Shown piece after piece: positions 35,832-43,347 of a DNA stretch of 43,347 nt; position 1 is the stretch's first letter; each line of letters starts with the position of its first letter. The notes beneath the pieces are model-generated. The model saw only the letters and a program-made list of their open reading frames with translations. It had not been told where the DNA came from and did not search any database. Where the stretch lies: contig JACUTW010000014.1 of NCBI GenBank assembly GCA_014859605.1, positions 1-43,347 on the forward strand, written 5' to 3'. The DNA is from Desulfuromonadales bacterium (GTDB lineage: Bacteria > Desulfobacterota > Desulfuromonadia > Desulfuromonadales > UBA2197). Both the position numbers and the translations under genes were made by a program.

Positions 35832-36896
35832 TCAGATCGGTCGCCCCCCCGCTTCGGCCAGTCGCTTGGCCGCCGCGCGCAGGAGGCGCTCGGTCGTTTC
35901 CCAACCGATACATTTGTCGGTAATCGACACCCCGTAAAGGAGTTGCGATGGATCTTCGCCGGTCGATTGGCTGCCATCGACGAGATTACTTTCGATCATC
36001 ACGGCGCGAATATTGGGATTACCGGCAACAATCTGATCCAGGACACTGGTCAGCACCTCTTCCTGGCGGTTATGATCCTTATAGCAATTGGCATGACTGC
36101 AATCGACCATAATGGCGCTGCTGACTCCCCCTTTTTCGAGGAGAGCCATGGTCTTCGCTATATCTTCCGGGGAATAGTTCGGGGCATCATTGCCGCCGCG
36201 TAAAACAATATGAACGTCGGGGTTGCCGACGGTCGAGACGATCGAGGTCTGCCCTTCGTTGTTGATACCGATGAAGCTGTGCGCCGAGCGGGCCGTCTTA
36301 ATGGCGTCAACGGCAATTTGCAGGTTGCCATCCGTACCGTTCTTGAAACCGACCGGAAAAGAGAGGCCGCTTGCCATCTCCCGGTGGGTTTGGGATTCGG
36401 TTGTGCGGGCACCGATCGCCCCCCAACTGATGAGATCGGCGAGATAATGCGGGGTAATCGGATCGAGCATCTCGCCGGCAATCGGGATATTCAGGGCATT
36501 CAACGAACAAAGGAGACCGCGGGCGACACCGAGTCCCTTGGAGATCTGGTGCGAACCGTTCAGATCCGGGTCATTGATCAACCCTTTCCAACCGATGGTG
36601 GTGCGCGGTTTTTCAAAGTAGACGCGCATAACGCAATAGATCTGCTCGCCGATCTCTGCGGACAGCCTGGCGAGACGCGCCGCATACTCGAGGGCTGCCT
36701 TGGGGTCATGAATCGAACAGGGCCCGATCACCGCCATCAAGCGCGGATCGCGATTATTGAGGATATTGACGATGGTCTCGCGGGAGCGGGTGACTTCGGC
36801 CGCACCCCGTTCACTCAACGGGAAGACCTGCTTCAAATCGTTCGGGGCAATGATCGGGGTCAAGCCCCGGACACGCAGATTATTGGTTCGCAACAT
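35832..36896 (-). CDS. 3-deoxy-7-phosphoheptulonate (DAHP) synthase, class I
   Basis: The product is 354 aa, the length of AroF/AroG/AroH enzymes. It condenses phosphoenolpyruvate and erythrose 4-phosphate at the entry to aromatic amino-acid synthesis. Motifs include VIGPCSIHDPKAALEYA, VMRVYFEKPRTTIGWKGLINDP, WGAIGARTTESQTHREMASGLS, VGFKNGTDG and VDCSHANCYKDH. The N-terminal extension involved in feedback inhibition is present (NNLRVRGLTPIIAPNDLKQ), but which amino acid inhibits it cannot be told. GAGG lies upstream of ATG 36896 and a good promoter lies at 36949-36977; it appears to be the first gene of the nadD-rsfS-rlmH operon. Confidence 0.95.
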   Translation of the reverse strand: MLRTNNLRVRGLTPIIAPNDLKQVFPLSERGAAEVTRSRETIVNILNNRDPRLMAVIGPCSIHDPKAALEYAARLARLSAEIGEQIYCVMRVYFEKPRTTIGWKGLINDPDLNGSHQISKGLGVARGLLCSLNALNIPIAGEMLDPITPHYLADLISWGAIGARTTESQTHREMASGLSFPVGFKNGTDGNLQIAVDAIKTARSAHSFIGINNEGQTSIVSTVGNPDVHIVLRGGNDAPNYSPEDIAKTMALLEKGGVSSAIMVDCSHANCYKDHNRQEEVLTSVLDQIVAGNPNIRAVMIESNLVDGSQSTGEDPSQLLYGVSITDKCIGWETTERLLRAAAKRLAEAGGRPI

Positions 36897-36948
36897 AAGG
36901 AAACCTCATCGCTGATTTTTTAATAAACCCTCACTTGCCAGAAGGGGC

Positions 36949-36977
36949 ACTGTAGCGATTTTCCATGCAAAAGTCAA
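36949..36977 (-). promoter_or_regulatory. Sigma-70 promoter for the DAHP synthase-nadD-rsfS operon
   Basis: On the minus strand TTGACT (36972-36977), 17 bp and TACAGT (36949-36954) form a good promoter, with the ATG about 50 nt downstream. It is divergent from the promoter at 37009-37037; the two -35 boxes are about 31 bp apart. Confidence 0.7.
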
Positions 36978-37008
36978 AAAAACTCGCGCCCTTTTCCGGC
37001 CGTAGCCG

Positions 37009-37037
37009 TTGACAGTGGTAGAGTCTTTGCGTATAAA
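37009..37037 (+). promoter_or_regulatory. Near-perfect sigma-70 promoter for the DivIVA-like gene
   Basis: TTGACA (37009-37014), exactly 17 bp, and TATAAA (37032-37037). The transcript would begin near 37044, giving a leader of about 70 nt before GTG 37116. This also argues against the track start at 37071 only weakly; the start choice rests on the GAGG at 37107-37110. Confidence 0.8.
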
Positions 37038-37115
37038 CAACGCGACGGTCGGGCATCGTCTCCGCCGTCTTTGTCGAGATCCTTTTTAATTCGCCCCACC
37101 ATCTACGAGGCAGCC

Positions 37116-37646
37116 GTGCGTATTACTCCGATTGACATCCAGCAACAGCACTTTAAAAGCAAAATGATCGGTGGCTACGACCAGGAAGAAGTCGATCGCT
37201 TTCTTGAACAGGTTGCAGAAGAATTGGAAACCCTCACCGTTGACAGCCAGCAGTTGCGGGATGAATTAAGCCGGACCCGACTGGCCCTTGAAGACCTGCA
37301 GAGCCGGGAAGCAACCCTGAAGGAGACCCTCCTCACCACCCAGCGCATGACAGACGATCTCAAGTCCAACGCCCGGCGCGAAGCCGAGCTGATGGTTGCC
37401 AATGCGCAGTTGCGCTGCGAACAACTCTTGTTGCAAGCCGAAGAGCGCCGTCAGAAGATGGTCACCGAAATCCAGGCCTTGCGCCGCGAGAAGGTCGCCT
37501 TTGAAACCAATTTGCGCATGGCGATCGAGAGTCATCTCCGCCTCCTTGATGTCGGCTTTGATGCGTCCTACCAGGAAGCGCCCAAAAGTGCGTCTCTGAC
37601 CACGGCGCCGGATCGCGCTGCCGACAGCGATGATCTCTTTCCTTGA
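37116..37646 (+). CDS. DivIVA domain-containing protein
   Basis: From GTG 37116 the product is 176 aa and begins with the conserved MRITPIDIQQQHFKSKMIGGYDQEEVDRFLEQV, which is the DivIVA membrane-binding N-terminus; the 15 extra residues of the track ORF do not belong to the family. A long coiled coil follows (about 35-140), then a disordered tail. DivIVA proteins sense negative membrane curvature and recruit division or polarity partners; in deltaproteobacteria their role is little studied. It overlaps the next gene (TGATG) and is driven by the strong promoter at 37009. Confidence 0.9.
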   Translation: MRITPIDIQQQHFKSKMIGGYDQEEVDRFLEQVAEELETLTVDSQQLRDELSRTRLALEDLQSREATLKETLLTTQRMTDDLKSNARREAELMVANAQLRCEQLLLQAEERRQKMVTEIQALRREKVAFETNLRMAIESHLRLLDVGFDASYQEAPKSASLTTAPDRAADSDDLFP

Positions 37647-37948
37647 TGCTCCCCCCCTGGTTGCAGATTCGTGAGCACGGTGTGGCCATCCATCTCCTTG
37701 TCCAGCCGCGCGCCAGTAAAAACGAGGTGATCGGCGCTCAGGGGGACGAATTGAAAGTGCGTCTCACTTCGCCACCGGTCGAAGGGGCGGCGAACCGCCT
37801 TTGCTGTGAATTTATCGCCAAAAAGCTCGGCCTGGCCAAAAGTGCCGTGACCCTCGAAACCGGCGAAACCTCCCGCCACAAACGCCTCTTTCTCCCCGGC
37901 GTGAGCGCCACAGAAGTCCTGGCGGCCCTCACTGCTCCTGACCAATAA
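37646..37948 (+). CDS. DUF167 (YggU) family protein
   Basis: The product is 100 aa from ATG 37646, which overlaps the DivIVA gene stop as TGATG. The DUF167 pattern is obvious: VAIHLLVQPRASKNEVIGAQGDELKVRLTSPPVEGAANRLCCEFIAKKLG, then VTLETGETSRHKRLFLPG. The fold is known from YggU structures but the biochemical role is not. The DivIVA-DUF167 pairing occurs in Geobacter-type genomes and is parallel to the yggT-divIVA-yggU division region elsewhere. It is convergent with uppP, 44 bp apart. Confidence 0.92.
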   Translation: MLPPWLQIREHGVAIHLLVQPRASKNEVIGAQGDELKVRLTSPPVEGAANRLCCEFIAKKLGLAKSAVTLETGETSRHKRLFLPGVSATEVLAALTAPDQ

Positions 37949-37992
37949 TCCCCCCGTCTCTTGCAGCCCTGTCCCCAGTCGTCCCTCCCCCC

Positions 37993-38778
37993 TTAGCGAA
38001 AGAAGTATAACGCTCCCCCCCCCACCAGCCAGCAGTACAAAGAAAAATAATAAAGCCGTTTATGGCGGATAATGCCCAGGAGGGCATGAATACAGAGCAA
38101 TCCGACCAGACAGGAGACCCCGGCGCCGGCGAGGTAGGTTGAAAATTCGGCAGTGGGCAGATGCTCAACATCCTTGAGGGAAAGGAGCGCCGCCCCTCCC
38201 ACTGCCGGCAGGGCGAGCAGAAAGGAGAAACGCGCCGCTGTCTGCCCATCGACACCGCGCAATAGCAGCACGGCAATCGTCGCTCCGGAACGGGAGATAC
38301 CGGGGAGAACCGCCACCCCCTGGGCGATGCCGGTGATCAGGCTGTCGGCCAGATTCAGGCGTTTACGGCCCGTGGAACGAAAACGCTCGGCGACAAAAAA
38401 AAGAATACCGGTGAAGATGAGGAGTGTCGCGACAATCAGGGGTCGATGCATAAGCAGCTCGACCGTATCTTTGAAAGCCAAACCGATAATCGCCGTCGGA
38501 ACTGAGCCGATAATCAGTAACCGCAGGTAACGACGCTCCTGCACGGCCTGAATGTCACGCCGAAATGGAGAGGATAACAGTTGTTTGAGATCCTGACGGA
38601 AATAGAGGATCACCGCCACCAGGGTGCCGAGATGGAGGACCACATCAAAAAGGAGACCCGGCTGCTCAAAACCGGGCATTAACTGCTGCGTGAGTGCCAG
38701 GTGTCCCGAGGAAGAGACGGGCAGGAACTCGGTCAATCCCTGCAGCGCCCCCAGGAGGAGTCCTTCGGTCAGCGTCAT
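37993..38778 (-). CDS. uppP: Undecaprenyl-diphosphatase UppP (BacA)
   Basis: The product is 261 aa with several hydrophobic helices. It removes a phosphate from undecaprenyl diphosphate at the inner membrane so that the lipid carrier can be reused in peptidoglycan and O-antigen synthesis. The catalytic segments are GALQGLTEFLPVSSSGHL near the N-terminus and PGISRSGATIAVLLLRG in the middle. AAAGG lies upstream of ATG 38778. It follows RNase J by 16 bp and is the last gene of the plsC-rnj-uppP operon. Confidence 0.95.
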   Translation of the reverse strand: MTLTEGLLLGALQGLTEFLPVSSSGHLALTQQLMPGFEQPGLLFDVVLHLGTLVAVILYFRQDLKQLLSSPFRRDIQAVQERRYLRLLIIGSVPTAIIGLAFKDTVELLMHRPLIVATLLIFTGILFFVAERFRSTGRKRLNLADSLITGIAQGVAVLPGISRSGATIAVLLLRGVDGQTAARFSFLLALPAVGGAALLSLKDVEHLPTAEFSTYLAGAGVSCLVGLLCIHALLGIIRHKRLYYFSLYCWLVGGGALYFFR

Positions 38779-38794
38779 TGTTGGTCTTACCTTT

Positions 38795-40486
38795 CTATGG
38801 TTGCACGATGATCAGGGGCAGGATCACCGGGCGGCGGGCCATGGTGCGATTAAAGTAGCGGCGCAAAGCCTTGCGAATTTCGATATTGAGATCATCTCCG
38901 GCCGTTGCAGGGTTGGGATGATTGACCACGGTGGTGTGCACGATCCCGGCGGCCTCTTGCAGATAAGGTTGGCTGCCTTCCTCGCCGACAAAACCCCGGG
39001 TGAGAAACTCCGGGCCGACGATGATCCGGCCGTCAGGGGCCAGGGTCAAAAAGACCGCGACCACGCCGTGGCTGGCGAGATGGCTGCGGTCGCGCATTTC
39101 CAGGGGGCCAAGATCACCGACCCCTTTGCCGTCGACATAAATCCGGCCGCTGTGAACGCGCGCTTCGCGGCGAAAGCCGTTGGCACTGAGGAGCAACGGC
39201 TGACCGTTATCGATGACGATCGCCTCCAGGCCTGCTATCCCCAGCGATTCTGCCAGCTGCGCGTGGCGGACGAGGTGACGGTAATCGCCATGCACCGGCA
39301 CAAAGTAGCGGGGCCGGGTCAGAGCGATCATCTGTGTCAACTCCTCCTGGCTGGCATGACCGGAGACGTGCATGCCGTTCGCCCCTTCATACCAGACATC
39401 GGCGCCGCGGCGATAAAGATGATTGATCATCTCGGCGATGGTCTTTTCGTTGCCGGGGATAAAGCGTGAGGAGAGGATGACGGTGTCACCACCCTGCAAA
39501 AAGATCTCTTTGTGGTCGTCAGTGGCAATGCGCGCCAGAGACGAGCGCGGCTCTCCCTGGCTGCCGGTGGAGAGGATGAGGACCTTGTCCCGCGGCAGCT
39601 CCCGCAACTCGCGGACATCGATAAAGAGATCGTCGGGAGCACGCAGGTAGCCAAGCTGTCGACTGATCGCCACACTCTGCGCCATACTCCGGCCGTTGAT
39701 CAGGACTTTACGGCCGACCTGGCGGGCCGCATCAAAAACCTGTTGAATGCGGTGGATATTGGAGGAGAAGCTGGCGACCAGCACCGTGCCAGGGCAAGCG
39801 GGCAAGCGCTGCCGCAACGCTTCGCCGACGCGGCGCTCAGAGAGGGTGTGGCCGGGGCGCTCAACATTGGTCGAATCGGAAAGGAGGGCAAAGACCCCGG
39901 CTTCGCAATAAGCGGCGAGGCGCGCCAGATCGGTCATCTCTCCGTCGATCGGCGTGGCGTCAAGCTTGAAGTCACCGGTATGGATGATCAGCCCGGCGCT
40001 GGTGCGAATAGCAAAACCGACGCCGTCGGCGACCGAGTGGGTGACGCGAAAAGGTTCAATCTGAAACGGCCCGAGATCGAACAGTTGGCGGGGGAGGATG
40101 GTGACCAGCTCCACCTTTTGATTGAAGCTGTGTTCGGCAAGCTTGCCGCGCAACAGGCCGAGAGTCAGCTCGGTGCCATAGACCGTCGGGTAGCCGAGCC
40201 GATCAAGGAGGTAAGGGATCGCACCGATATGATCTTCATGGCCATGGGTCAGGATGATGCCGGAGATATCACTCCGCCGTGCTTCGAGGATGCGCACATC
40301 CGGCAGGACGAGATCGACCCCGAGCATACTGGCATCGGGGAACATCAATCCACAGTCAACCAGCAGAATCGCCCCTTGCGACTCGATCGCCATCAGGTTC
40401 AAGCCGATTTCGCCGAGTCCGCCTAGTGGGAGAAGACGGATTGTCGCCGGAGCGTGCAAGGGTGACCAAGCGCCGGAATCGATCAT
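38795..40486 (-). CDS. rnj: Ribonuclease J (metallo-beta-lactamase/beta-CASP)
   Basis: The product is 563 aa. The beta-lactamase core has GGLGEIGLNLMAI and the zinc site LTHGHEDHIGAIPYLL. The beta-CASP part has SDSTN, ILSTGSQGEP and, after it, HVSGHASQEEL; the C-terminal domain (VHSGRIYVDGKGVGDLG onward) completes the family architecture. RNase J is a 5'-to-3' exonuclease and endonuclease that matures rRNA and degrades mRNA. Presence of both this and an RNase G/E in one window is notable but typical of deltaproteobacteria. ATG 40486 overlaps the plsC stop as ATGA. Confidence 0.95.
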   Translation of the reverse strand: MIDSGAWSPLHAPATIRLLPLGGLGEIGLNLMAIESQGAILLVDCGLMFPDASMLGVDLVLPDVRILEARRSDISGIILTHGHEDHIGAIPYLLDRLGYPTVYGTELTLGLLRGKLAEHSFNQKVELVTILPRQLFDLGPFQIEPFRVTHSVADGVGFAIRTSAGLIIHTGDFKLDATPIDGEMTDLARLAAYCEAGVFALLSDSTNVERPGHTLSERRVGEALRQRLPACPGTVLVASFSSNIHRIQQVFDAARQVGRKVLINGRSMAQSVAISRQLGYLRAPDDLFIDVRELRELPRDKVLILSTGSQGEPRSSLARIATDDHKEIFLQGGDTVILSSRFIPGNEKTIAEMINHLYRRGADVWYEGANGMHVSGHASQEELTQMIALTRPRYFVPVHGDYRHLVRHAQLAESLGIAGLEAIVIDNGQPLLLSANGFRREARVHSGRIYVDGKGVGDLGPLEMRDRSHLASHGVVAVFLTLAPDGRIIVGPEFLTRGFVGEEGSQPYLQEAAGIVHTTVVNHPNPATAGDDLNIEIRKALRRYFNRTMARRPVILPLIIVQP

Positions 40487-41196
40487 CCCTGACTCCGTGC
40501 CGGCGTTAGCACCGAAGCAATGCAGGCTTCAACCTCTGCCATCAACTTGTCGCGATCCTTCATCTCCAGCCCCGCCGTCGGAATCGCCGGAAAGATGCGT
40601 AAACGCACCTCCCCGGAGCGGATCAGCCACGAACTCTTCAACATCAGGGCAGCGCTGCCATCAATAGCAATCGGCACAATCGGCGCCTGCGCCTGCAGAG
40701 CCAGCACAAATCCGCCCTTTTTAAAGGGGAGCAACGCCCCGTCCGGAGAGCGCGTTCCTTCCGGGAAGATCATGATCGAGGTTCCGGACGCCACCTGTTG
40801 CACCGCTTTTTTCATACTCTGGATCGCCAAGCGACGATCTTTACGCTCGACAGGGATATATCCGGCAATACGCATCGTCAAGCCGAAAAGGGGGATGCGA
40901 AAGAGTTCGGCCTTTGCCAGCCAGCGGAATTGGGCCGGGAGAGCGGCAAAGAGGAGGGGAATATCAAAATTTCCTTGATGATTCGACATATAGACAGCCG
41001 GACCGTGGAGTGGGAGATGCTCGAGCCCTTCCACCGTCAGGCGCACCCCACCCAACCAAAGGCAGCCCCGCGCCCATTGCCGAGCGCTGGCGTGCAAACG
41101 CTCTTCGCCACCCAGGAGCGCCGAGATCAGCAAGTAGCCGATACAAAGGAGGGTGAAGGGGAAAAAGTTGAGATAGAAAAAGAGGGTTCGTAGCAA
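40483..41196 (-). CDS. plsC: 1-acyl-sn-glycerol-3-phosphate acyltransferase (PlsC)
   Basis: The product is 237 aa from TTG 41196. An N-terminal membrane helix (FFYLNFFPFTLLCIGYLLIS) is followed by the acyltransferase motifs: NHQGNFD (HX4D), the substrate-binding FGLTMRIAGYIPVERKD, FPEGTRS, and PIVPIAIDG. It acylates lysophosphatidic acid to phosphatidic acid at the inner membrane in phospholipid synthesis. It is probably the first gene of plsC-rnj-uppP. GGAG lies 11 nt upstream of the TTG; no ATG is available in this frame near the start. Confidence 0.93.
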   Translation of the reverse strand: MLRTLFFYLNFFPFTLLCIGYLLISALLGGEERLHASARQWARGCLWLGGVRLTVEGLEHLPLHGPAVYMSNHQGNFDIPLLFAALPAQFRWLAKAELFRIPLFGLTMRIAGYIPVERKDRRLAIQSMKKAVQQVASGTSIMIFPEGTRSPDGALLPFKKGGFVLALQAQAPIVPIAIDGSAALMLKSSWLIRSGEVRLRIFPAIPTAGLEMKDRDKLMAEVEACIASVLTPARSQG

Positions 41197-41299
41197 AGGG
41201 CGGATATCTCCAGTATTAAATGCCGTAACTTACTGAAGAATCAAAGGGTAAGTCAAATCTATTTTGGGGCGCACAAAGAAAGAGACCGACCGGCAGGAA

Positions 41300-41788
41300 T
41301 CACAAGGTCAAGAGGCGCTGGTGCATTTCATGCAGTTTTTCTACATGGTGATCGTCCGACTTCATCATCGCTGTGAATAATTTCTTGAGGTTATTGTCCG
41401 CAAAACCTGCCACCGTCGTCATATGAAAGCCGACAAGTCTTTCTTCTAAATTGATAGCGATCCGCAGAGCTTCAACTTTATCCGGCGGGCTGGTTCTCAC
41501 CTCTGCCGACAGAGACTTAACAAAATCGAGCAAATCTTTTGCCTTGCTGCCATCAATGGTGAGAGACTCGACAATCTGCTCTTTACGCATATTGATGCCG
41601 AGGACAAACTGCTTGGCATGGTTCTCCTCTTCCAGGGCGGTTTTATGCCAGAGAGCTGCAACTTCATCGTCACCACGGAAGATTTCGGCAAAATAGTGAT
41701 ACAATGCGGCATTCGCTAATTCAACATCCCGGCAAATCTCCAGAACCTTAACAATCTCCATATTGGTCTTGGCACTATCTACAGCCAT
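41300..41788 (-). CDS. Ferritin-like di-iron protein (rubrerythrin-type)
   Basis: From ATG 41788 (AAGGAG just upstream) the product is 162 aa; the track start at 41833 lacks such a site. It is a four-helix bundle with E23 (CRDVELANAALYHYF), E54-x2-H57 (EEENHAKQF), later Glu residues in EALRIAINLEERLVGFHM, and DDHHVEKLHEMH at the last helix, consistent with a di-iron site. There is no rubredoxin domain. Role is uncertain: peroxide detoxification, or iron handling, as proposed for rubrerythrin-like proteins in anaerobes. A promoter with an overlapping inverted repeat lies upstream, so it is probably regulated. Confidence 0.82.
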   Translation of the reverse strand: MAVDSAKTNMEIVKVLEICRDVELANAALYHYFAEIFRGDDEVAALWHKTALEEENHAKQFVLGINMRKEQIVESLTIDGSKAKDLLDFVKSLSAEVRTSPPDKVEALRIAINLEERLVGFHMTTVAGFADNNLKKLFTAMMKSDDHHVEKLHEMHQRLLTL

Positions 41789-41862
41789 AAAAACTCCTTG
41801 AAGCAGGCTATTCTGTTGCTGTTGATTGGTCAAAATCCGTCAACCCCTCCTGAAATTTGCGC

Positions 41863-41877
41863 GGTTCAATATGAACC
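41863..41877. promoter_or_regulatory. Inverted repeat, candidate operator for the ferritin-like gene
   Basis: ggttca-ata-tgaacc is a perfect 6-3-6 inverted repeat. It overlaps the -10 box of the candidate promoter at 41868-41896, the usual position of a repressor site. Confidence 0.5.
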
Positions 41878-41896
41878 ATTGTCTCCGACTTTTCAA
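41868..41896 (-). promoter_or_regulatory. Candidate promoter for the ferritin-like gene
   Basis: On the minus strand TTGAAA (41891-41896), 17 bp and CATATT (41868-41873). The leader would be about 75 nt. The -10 matches the consensus in only four of six positions, so this is a moderate call. Confidence 0.45.
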
Positions 41897-41920
41897 GCCG
41901 TGTTTTTCCCTATGACAAGG

Positions 41921-43347
41921 CTAAAGATAGGGGGAGAAAATTTTCATAAAACCGTTACGCAGTCGCATCCACAGCGGCAGCGACTTGATCATAGCAGGGG
42001 TCACCGGGTCCGAGACTGCACGGGCCGCGTCAAAATAGTCGAGCAGGGCCGAACAGGTCGCCGCCTGGTCGTAAAGCTCAAGATTGAATTCAAAGTTGAG
42101 CCGCAGACTGCGAGGGTCGATATTCGCCGAACCGATCAGCGCATAGTGATGATCCATAATCAACATCTTGCTGTGCACAAAGGGAGCGGGCTGATAAAAG
42201 ATGCGAACCTTATGCTCAACCAGTTCGGCCAGGTAATCCTGCGCCGCCCAATGCACAAACGGGAGGTTATTCTTTTTTGGCAGGATGATTTCAACCTCGA
42301 CGCCGCGCAGCGCGGCAGCGCAGAGGGCGATGGTCAAAGCCCGGTCGGGGATAAAGTAGGGGGTCATGATACAGACGCGTTTGCGGGCCGAGTTGAGGGC
42401 GCCGACGATGATCCAGGTGAGGGGTTCAAAATCTTCGTTCGGGCCGGCACTGATACCGCGGCAGACCGATTCGCCGTCAACTAGAGGTAGCGGGGCGGTG
42501 AGGGGTTTCTGCGGCACTTCGCCGGTGGCAAAGTACCAATCTTCAAAGAAGGCTTCCTGCATCTGCCCGACCACCGGACCGGCAACCTGAAAATGGAGGT
42601 CGACAACGCGGTGCGGTAACGTCGGGTCGGCAAGGAGGTGGCGGTCGCTAATATTCATCCCGCCGGTAAAGCCGAGGGAATTATCGACGATCAGCAGCTT
42701 GCGGTGATTGCGCAGATTGATGAAAAAGCCCCAACTCGCCAAGGAAAAGGGGAGAAACCGGGCATGACGAATCGCCAGCTTTTTTAAACGACGGTGGATC
42801 GGCGGCCAAAAATAATGTTCACCAAGGGCATCGACCAGGACCCGGACATCGACGCCCCGCGCCGCCGCTCTTTGCAGGGCATCACAGAAGGACTGGCCGC
42901 TGCGGTCGTCGGCGAAGATATACGAAGAGAGGTAGACGCTGTGCTGTGCCCCCTCGATTGCCGCCAGCATCGCCGGATATGCTTCATCGCCGTTATGGAG
43001 GAGGGTGAGCTTATTGCCATGCACCAGATGTCGGCGGGTGACAGCGTCGGCAAGGCTGCGCAGGGCGAAAAAATTTTCCCGGCGCAAATGCGGCGGAAAG
43101 GTGACTTCCTCGCCCAGATCCTCACAAGCCCATTCGAAAAAATGCATCCGCCCCCGCGCCCGCCAGCGTCGCGCTTTGCTGCGGATGCGATTGACCCCGA
43201 GTAGCCAGTAGCCGAGCGCCCCGAGGCCGGGGACGATGAGACAGACCACGAACCAGCCCAGTGCCGAACGGGGATCACGCTTGAACAAAAGCGCGTGCCC
43301 GGCCGAAAAGATCCCAAAAGCGAGAAAGAGGATGGCAAGGGTCGTGC
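41921..43347 (-). CDS. cls: Cardiolipin synthase (partial, N-terminus beyond window)
   Basis: The frame remains open from the track start (TTG 43288) to the right edge, adding a hydrophobic stretch (TTLAILFLAFGIFSAGHALL) that is the first membrane helix, so the true start lies outside the window. A second helix follows (GWFVVCLIVPGLGALGYWLLG). Two phospholipase D HKD motifs are present: NHRKLLIVDNSLGFTGG and VHSKMLIMDHHYALIGSANID. The enzyme joins two phosphatidylglycerols (or PG and PE) to make cardiolipin at the inner membrane. It ends 24 bp before the ferritin promoter; no hairpin terminator is seen. Confidence 0.93.
   Translation of the reverse strand, partial: TTLAILFLAFGIFSAGHALLFKRDPRSALGWFVVCLIVPGLGALGYWLLGVNRIRSKARRWRARGRMHFFEWACEDLGEEVTFPPHLRRENFFALRSLADAVTRRHLVHGNKLTLLHNGDEAYPAMLAAIEGAQHSVYLSSYIFADDRSGQSFCDALQRAAARGVDVRVLVDALGEHYFWPPIHRRLKKLAIRHARFLPFSLASWGFFINLRNHRKLLIVDNSLGFTGGMNISDRHLLADPTLPHRVVDLHFQVAGPVVGQMQEAFFEDWYFATGEVPQKPLTAPLPLVDGESVCRGISAGPNEDFEPLTWIIVGALNSARKRVCIMTPYFIPDRALTIALCAAALRGVEVEIILPKKNNLPFVHWAAQDYLAELVEHKVRIFYQPAPFVHSKMLIMDHHYALIGSANIDPRSLRLNFEFNLELYDQAATCSALLDYFDAARAVSDPVTPAMIKSLPLWMRLRNGFMKIFSPYL

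Noticed and set aside
35813-35977. Extended N-terminus of NadD in the ORF track
   Set aside because: The extra 55 residues read through the DAHP synthase 3' end out of frame and do not look like NadD; GTG 35812 gives the normal length.
41215-41244. TTGATT-N18-TTTAAT as plsC promoter on the minus strand
   Set aside because: The transcript would start almost at the Shine-Dalgarno sequence, leaving a leader of only about 12 nt; not convincing enough to list.

Overview
The window looks like chromosomal DNA from a Desulfuromonadota bacterium (Geobacter/Desulfuromonas/Pelobacter type). This rests on gene order and protein families: the rsfS-rlmH-DksA-like-lapB-gpmI-comF block, a TIGR03960-type radical SAM protein next to RNase G/E, and several small conserved proteins familiar from that group. 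It is Gram-negative (TonB, TonB-dependent receptor, LapB, OM lipoprotein). No rRNA, tRNA, CRISPR array or complete insertion sequence was seen. No gene-free gap exceeds 300 bp; the longest (12077-12314, 26429-26665, 36897-37115) are described in the entries.

Layout. 1-4343: the 3' end of an ATP-binding/helix-turn-helix regulator whose linker is built from an 11-bp tandem repeat, a U32 peptidase-family protein, a REP/BIME-like inverted repeat pair, L-2-hydroxyglutarate oxidase and a small coiled-coil protein. 4429-12076: four overlapping genes forming a Wadjet/MksBEF-like SMC anti-plasmid system (jetABCD). 12315-18606: housekeeping genes (radical SAM/DUF2344 protein, RNase G/E, a small conserved protein, RluD-type pseudouridine synthase, PgeF). 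18674-30087: an accessory cell-envelope locus made of an LVIVD-repeat beta-propeller protein, a TonB-dependent receptor, a large TPR lipoprotein with calcium-type repeats, a dedicated TonB, a CHASE8-like/HisKA_2 sensor kinase and a response regulator with a SARP-like BTAD output. 30096-36896 (all minus): comF, gpmI, lapA-lapB fusion, DksA-like, rlmH, rsfS, nadD, DAHP synthase. 37116-43347: DivIVA-like and YggU-like genes (plus), then uppP, RNase J, plsC, a ferritin-like gene and a cardiolipin synthase that runs off the right edge (minus).

How the genes work together. JetA, JetB and JetC should form a condensin-like loop-extruding complex (kleisin, kleisin-interacting winged-helix subunit, SMC ATPase), and JetD, with an intact Toprim site, should be its DNA-cleaving nuclease. 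The envelope locus is the least-described assembly here. Its receptor and lipoprotein genes are divergent from a tonB-kinase-regulator operon in which tonB and the kinase share an ATGA overlap. This suggests a signal-controlled outer-membrane transport or surface-assembly module whose substrate cannot be read from the sequence.
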